A stretch of 6,782 nt of DNA. It comes from Fimbriimonadaceae bacterium. GTDB taxonomy: Bacteria > Armatimonadota > Fimbriimonadia > Fimbriimonadales > Fimbriimonadaceae. The translations under genes were made by a program, and so were the position numbers. Location of the stretch: contig JACMJO010000510.1 in NCBI GenBank assembly GCA_014380605.1, positions 1 through 6,782 on the forward strand, read 5' to 3'. Below, in pieces: positions 5,495 to 6,782 of the stretch (position 1 is the first letter of the stretch; every line of letters begins with the position of its first letter). The notes under the pieces were generated by a model. It was not told the origin of the DNA. It made no database searches and saw only the letters and a list, made by a program, of their open reading frames with translations.

Positions 5495-5518
5495 AATCGG
5501 AAATCGAATCGGAAATCG
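5495..5518. repeat. 12-bp perfect tandem duplication
   Basis: AATCGGAAATCG occurs twice head to tail (5495-5506, 5507-5518). ATATC follows, making a GATATC site at the junction. Each unit is itself made of imperfect AATCG/AAATCG hexamers, so the array looks like a short microsatellite. It lies 4 bp beyond the stop codon of the 174-aa gene. The remainder of the 5340-5522 gap holds copy C and no gene. Confidence 0.75.
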
Positions 5519-5522
5519 ATAT

Positions 5523-6047
5523 CTATTTCAATTTGGCGCCCGGGAAATTTTCTCCATCTAGAAACGCCTGAATTCGCTCGCGCAGAGCGTTCTTGCGCGG
5601 TCCGTAGCAATAGATACTGAATTCGCCTTGGCCACAGTCGTTCCCATCGACAAAACCGATTTCTGAGCCCTCAAGGGCTGCTTCAAGCCGTTCTTCCAAC
5701 GCGGCGCAACGATCAAACGCGGCAAGGTCTCCGGTTGGGCACGGAAGGCGGACAACGACTTTGGCCCTGGCGGCGGGAAGAGGGTCCGACAGGCTGAACG
5801 ATTCCTTGAAGTCGCATAAATCAGCTCTGACCACTCCGTTTAGCTCAATGGTGATCGCCTTTGGATTTAGGATTGGGCGGCCAATGCGCTCTGCCACTTG
5901 CCGGAGGATGCGCTGGCGGTTCTGAAAGGAGTCAGGCTCGGACGACAAGACCTCGGCATAGAGCTCTTTCACTACTGGTTTACCGCCGACTTCGATCTTA
6001 AGTCGATCGGCGGACACGAAGTATTTGGCGATGAGGGTGCGGAGCAC
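5523..6047 (-). CDS. Uncharacterised 174-aa protein with a C-terminal VDGND..GQGEF motif
   Basis: I do not recognise this protein with confidence. It has no signal peptide or membrane segment, so it is probably cytoplasmic. Residues 1-95 mix basic helices (about 40-56, FQNRQRILRQVAERIG) with short strands. Residues 96-165 look like a compact alpha/beta domain: strand KVVVRLPC, helix CAALEERLEAALEG (114-127), then VDGNDCGQGEFSIYCYGP (133-150), and helix ALRERIQAFL. A strand with DGN(D/E).G.GE and YGP followed by a helix is, as I recall, found in several uncharacterised small bacterial proteins. The start is GTG: the frame has a TAA four codons upstream, so nothing earlier is possible. TAAAGT lies 6 nt before the GTG. 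It follows the DUF4304-like gene by 46 bp and could be co-transcribed or have its own promoter. Confidence 0.7.
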   Translation of the reverse strand: MLRTLIAKYFVSADRLKIEVGGKPVVKELYAEVLSSEPDSFQNRQRILRQVAERIGRPILNPKAITIELNGVVRADLCDFKESFSLSDPLPAARAKVVVRLPCPTGDLAAFDRCAALEERLEAALEGSEIGFVDGNDCGQGEFSIYCYGPRKNALRERIQAFLDGENFPGAKLK

Positions 6048-6053
6048 GGACTC

Positions 6054-6059
6054 ACTTTA
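6054..6059 (-). promoter_or_regulatory. Candidate -10 hexamer of a leaderless promoter
   Basis: Minus-strand TAAAGT ends exactly 6 nt before the GTG at 6045-6047. It matches the -10 consensus at 4 of 6 positions. No Shine-Dalgarno sequence competes and no clear -35 is seen. Confidence 0.35.
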
Positions 6060-6093
6060 CAATGACTGAGGGTCTACTAATCTGCTGATCACG

Positions 6094-6738
6094 TTAACGC
6101 CAAGGGAAGGGTGGAGAATTGGGTCCGAGATCGGGCAGGTGATTTATTGCTCTGGTTCGAAGGACCACGTAGTCGGCGAAGTCGTAGAAGGCATCCCTTC
6201 GCGAAAGAAGGTCCATCGCGACCCTAGCTCCAAGCCCATCGGCCCGCTGATAGTCATATTCGCACGGATGGGCGATCACCTCATTGAACATCGCCTGGGC
6301 GGCTTGCTCGTCACCCGCCAGTCCCAAGAGCATGGCCGAGCAGAAGTCGGGAATCTTCATCTTGTTCTGCGCGCGCAACTGATTTACGAAGTCGGCGGGA
6401 GTATGAATATTGTTTACAAGATCGAGCGCGATCGGTAATAGGCTCTGTACCATCTCCTCAAACTGAGCCTCGAAATTGTCTTCGTTGCCGTCGAGATCTA
6501 CCCAAAGACGCGGCGAGGTCACGCCATTGTATATCCACCCCTGCGTACCCGTTAGGAAACACTGCAAACCAACATCCCCATAGCTTCCCTTCGACCAACC
6601 GCTTGGATCGAAGTTGAGTCGGGCGAGCCACCAGCCTCCGTCGTGAGCCCAGTAGCGGTCGTTCAAGCGAATGAAGCCCATCGGCTTCAAGAGCTTCTTC
6701 GTCACGCGGTTGATGGCTTTGTTGGAGTCAGACTTCAC
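6094..6738 (-). CDS. DUF4304-like protein
   Basis: The 214-aa product resembles DUF4304 proteins, a family of unknown function seen scattered in many bacteria and sometimes near toxin-immunity loci. The N-terminal pattern fits: a short helix, then KKLLKPMGFIRLNDRYW (14-30), then the aromatic strand GWWLARLNFDPSGWSKGSYGD (35-55), then a helix with FEEMVQSLLPIALDLVNNI (93-111) and PADFVNQL (114-121). Residues 125-200 form a helical tail (AMLLGLAGDEQAAQAMFNEV) that resembles a small helical-repeat extension. There is no signal peptide. The start is GTG: in-frame TGA lies 18 nt upstream, so no earlier start exists in this frame. TATCCT ends 6 nt before it. No toxin gene is adjacent in the window, so an immunity role is not supported here. 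It may be first in a two-gene unit with the 174-aa gene. Confidence 0.7.
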   Translation of the reverse strand: MKSDSNKAINRVTKKLLKPMGFIRLNDRYWAHDGGWWLARLNFDPSGWSKGSYGDVGLQCFLTGTQGWIYNGVTSPRLWVDLDGNEDNFEAQFEEMVQSLLPIALDLVNNIHTPADFVNQLRAQNKMKIPDFCSAMLLGLAGDEQAAQAMFNEVIAHPCEYDYQRADGLGARVAMDLLSRRDAFYDFADYVVLRTRAINHLPDLGPNSPPFPWR

Positions 6739-6744
6739 GACGAG

Positions 6745-6750
6745 AGGATA
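6745..6750 (-). promoter_or_regulatory. Candidate -10 hexamer of a leaderless promoter
   Basis: Minus-strand TATCCT (4 of 6 to TATAAT) ends 6 nt before the GTG at 6736-6738. No Shine-Dalgarno sequence is present. The -35 region lies near the end of the window and shows no good match. Confidence 0.4.
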
Positions 6751-6782
6751 TCAAAATCCCATTGATTGCAGGTGCCGGATCA

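Overview
The window is about 6.8 kb of moderately GC-rich bacterial chromosome with seven complete protein genes and the last 25 codons of an eighth. No rRNA, tRNA, CRISPR array, transposase, integrase or phage gene is visible. A PEP-CTERM secreted protein, a lipoprotein efflux adaptor, a protein with a region like a copper-amine-oxidase N-terminal (stalk) domain, DinB and PhnB-like proteins, and A/G-rich intergenic repeats together suggest a Gram-negative-type environmental bacterium. Armatimonadota (Fimbriimonas-like) would fit, but this is a guess from gene content and not a phylogenetic result.

Layout: positions 3-80 hold the tail of an unidentified plus-strand gene. Plus-strand genes follow for an HlyD/RND-type periplasmic adaptor lipoprotein (143-1288) and a secreted protein with a stalk-like region (1357-1980). 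The second ends 3 bp from a convergent PhnB-like VOC protein (1984-2466, minus). A 506-bp gene-free stretch (2467-2972) is built of repeats. Next come a TrmH/SpoU RNA methyltransferase (2973-3803, minus) and, divergent from it, a PEP-CTERM protein (4016-4801, plus). The latter ends 1 bp from a convergent DinB-family protein (4803-5339, minus). A second repeat-filled gap (5340-5522) leads to two minus-strand genes: an uncharacterised 174-aa protein (5523-6047) and a DUF4304-like protein (6094-6738).

The genes do not form one pathway. They look like independent housekeeping or accessory units: export (adaptor, secreted proteins), RNA modification (TrmH) and small stand-alone folds (VOC, DinB, DUF4304). 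I see no convincing new multigene system. The most interesting signals are non-coding. First, degenerate repeat modules are packed into the two gaps between co-directional minus-strand genes, while the convergent junctions are only 1-3 bp. Second, four of the seven complete genes have a TANNNT hexamer ending exactly 6 nt before the start codon and no Shine-Dalgarno sequence, which suggests leaderless transcription. Third, the methyltransferase gene has a perfect AAGGAGG directly touching its ATG and a 15-codon ORF overlapping its start.
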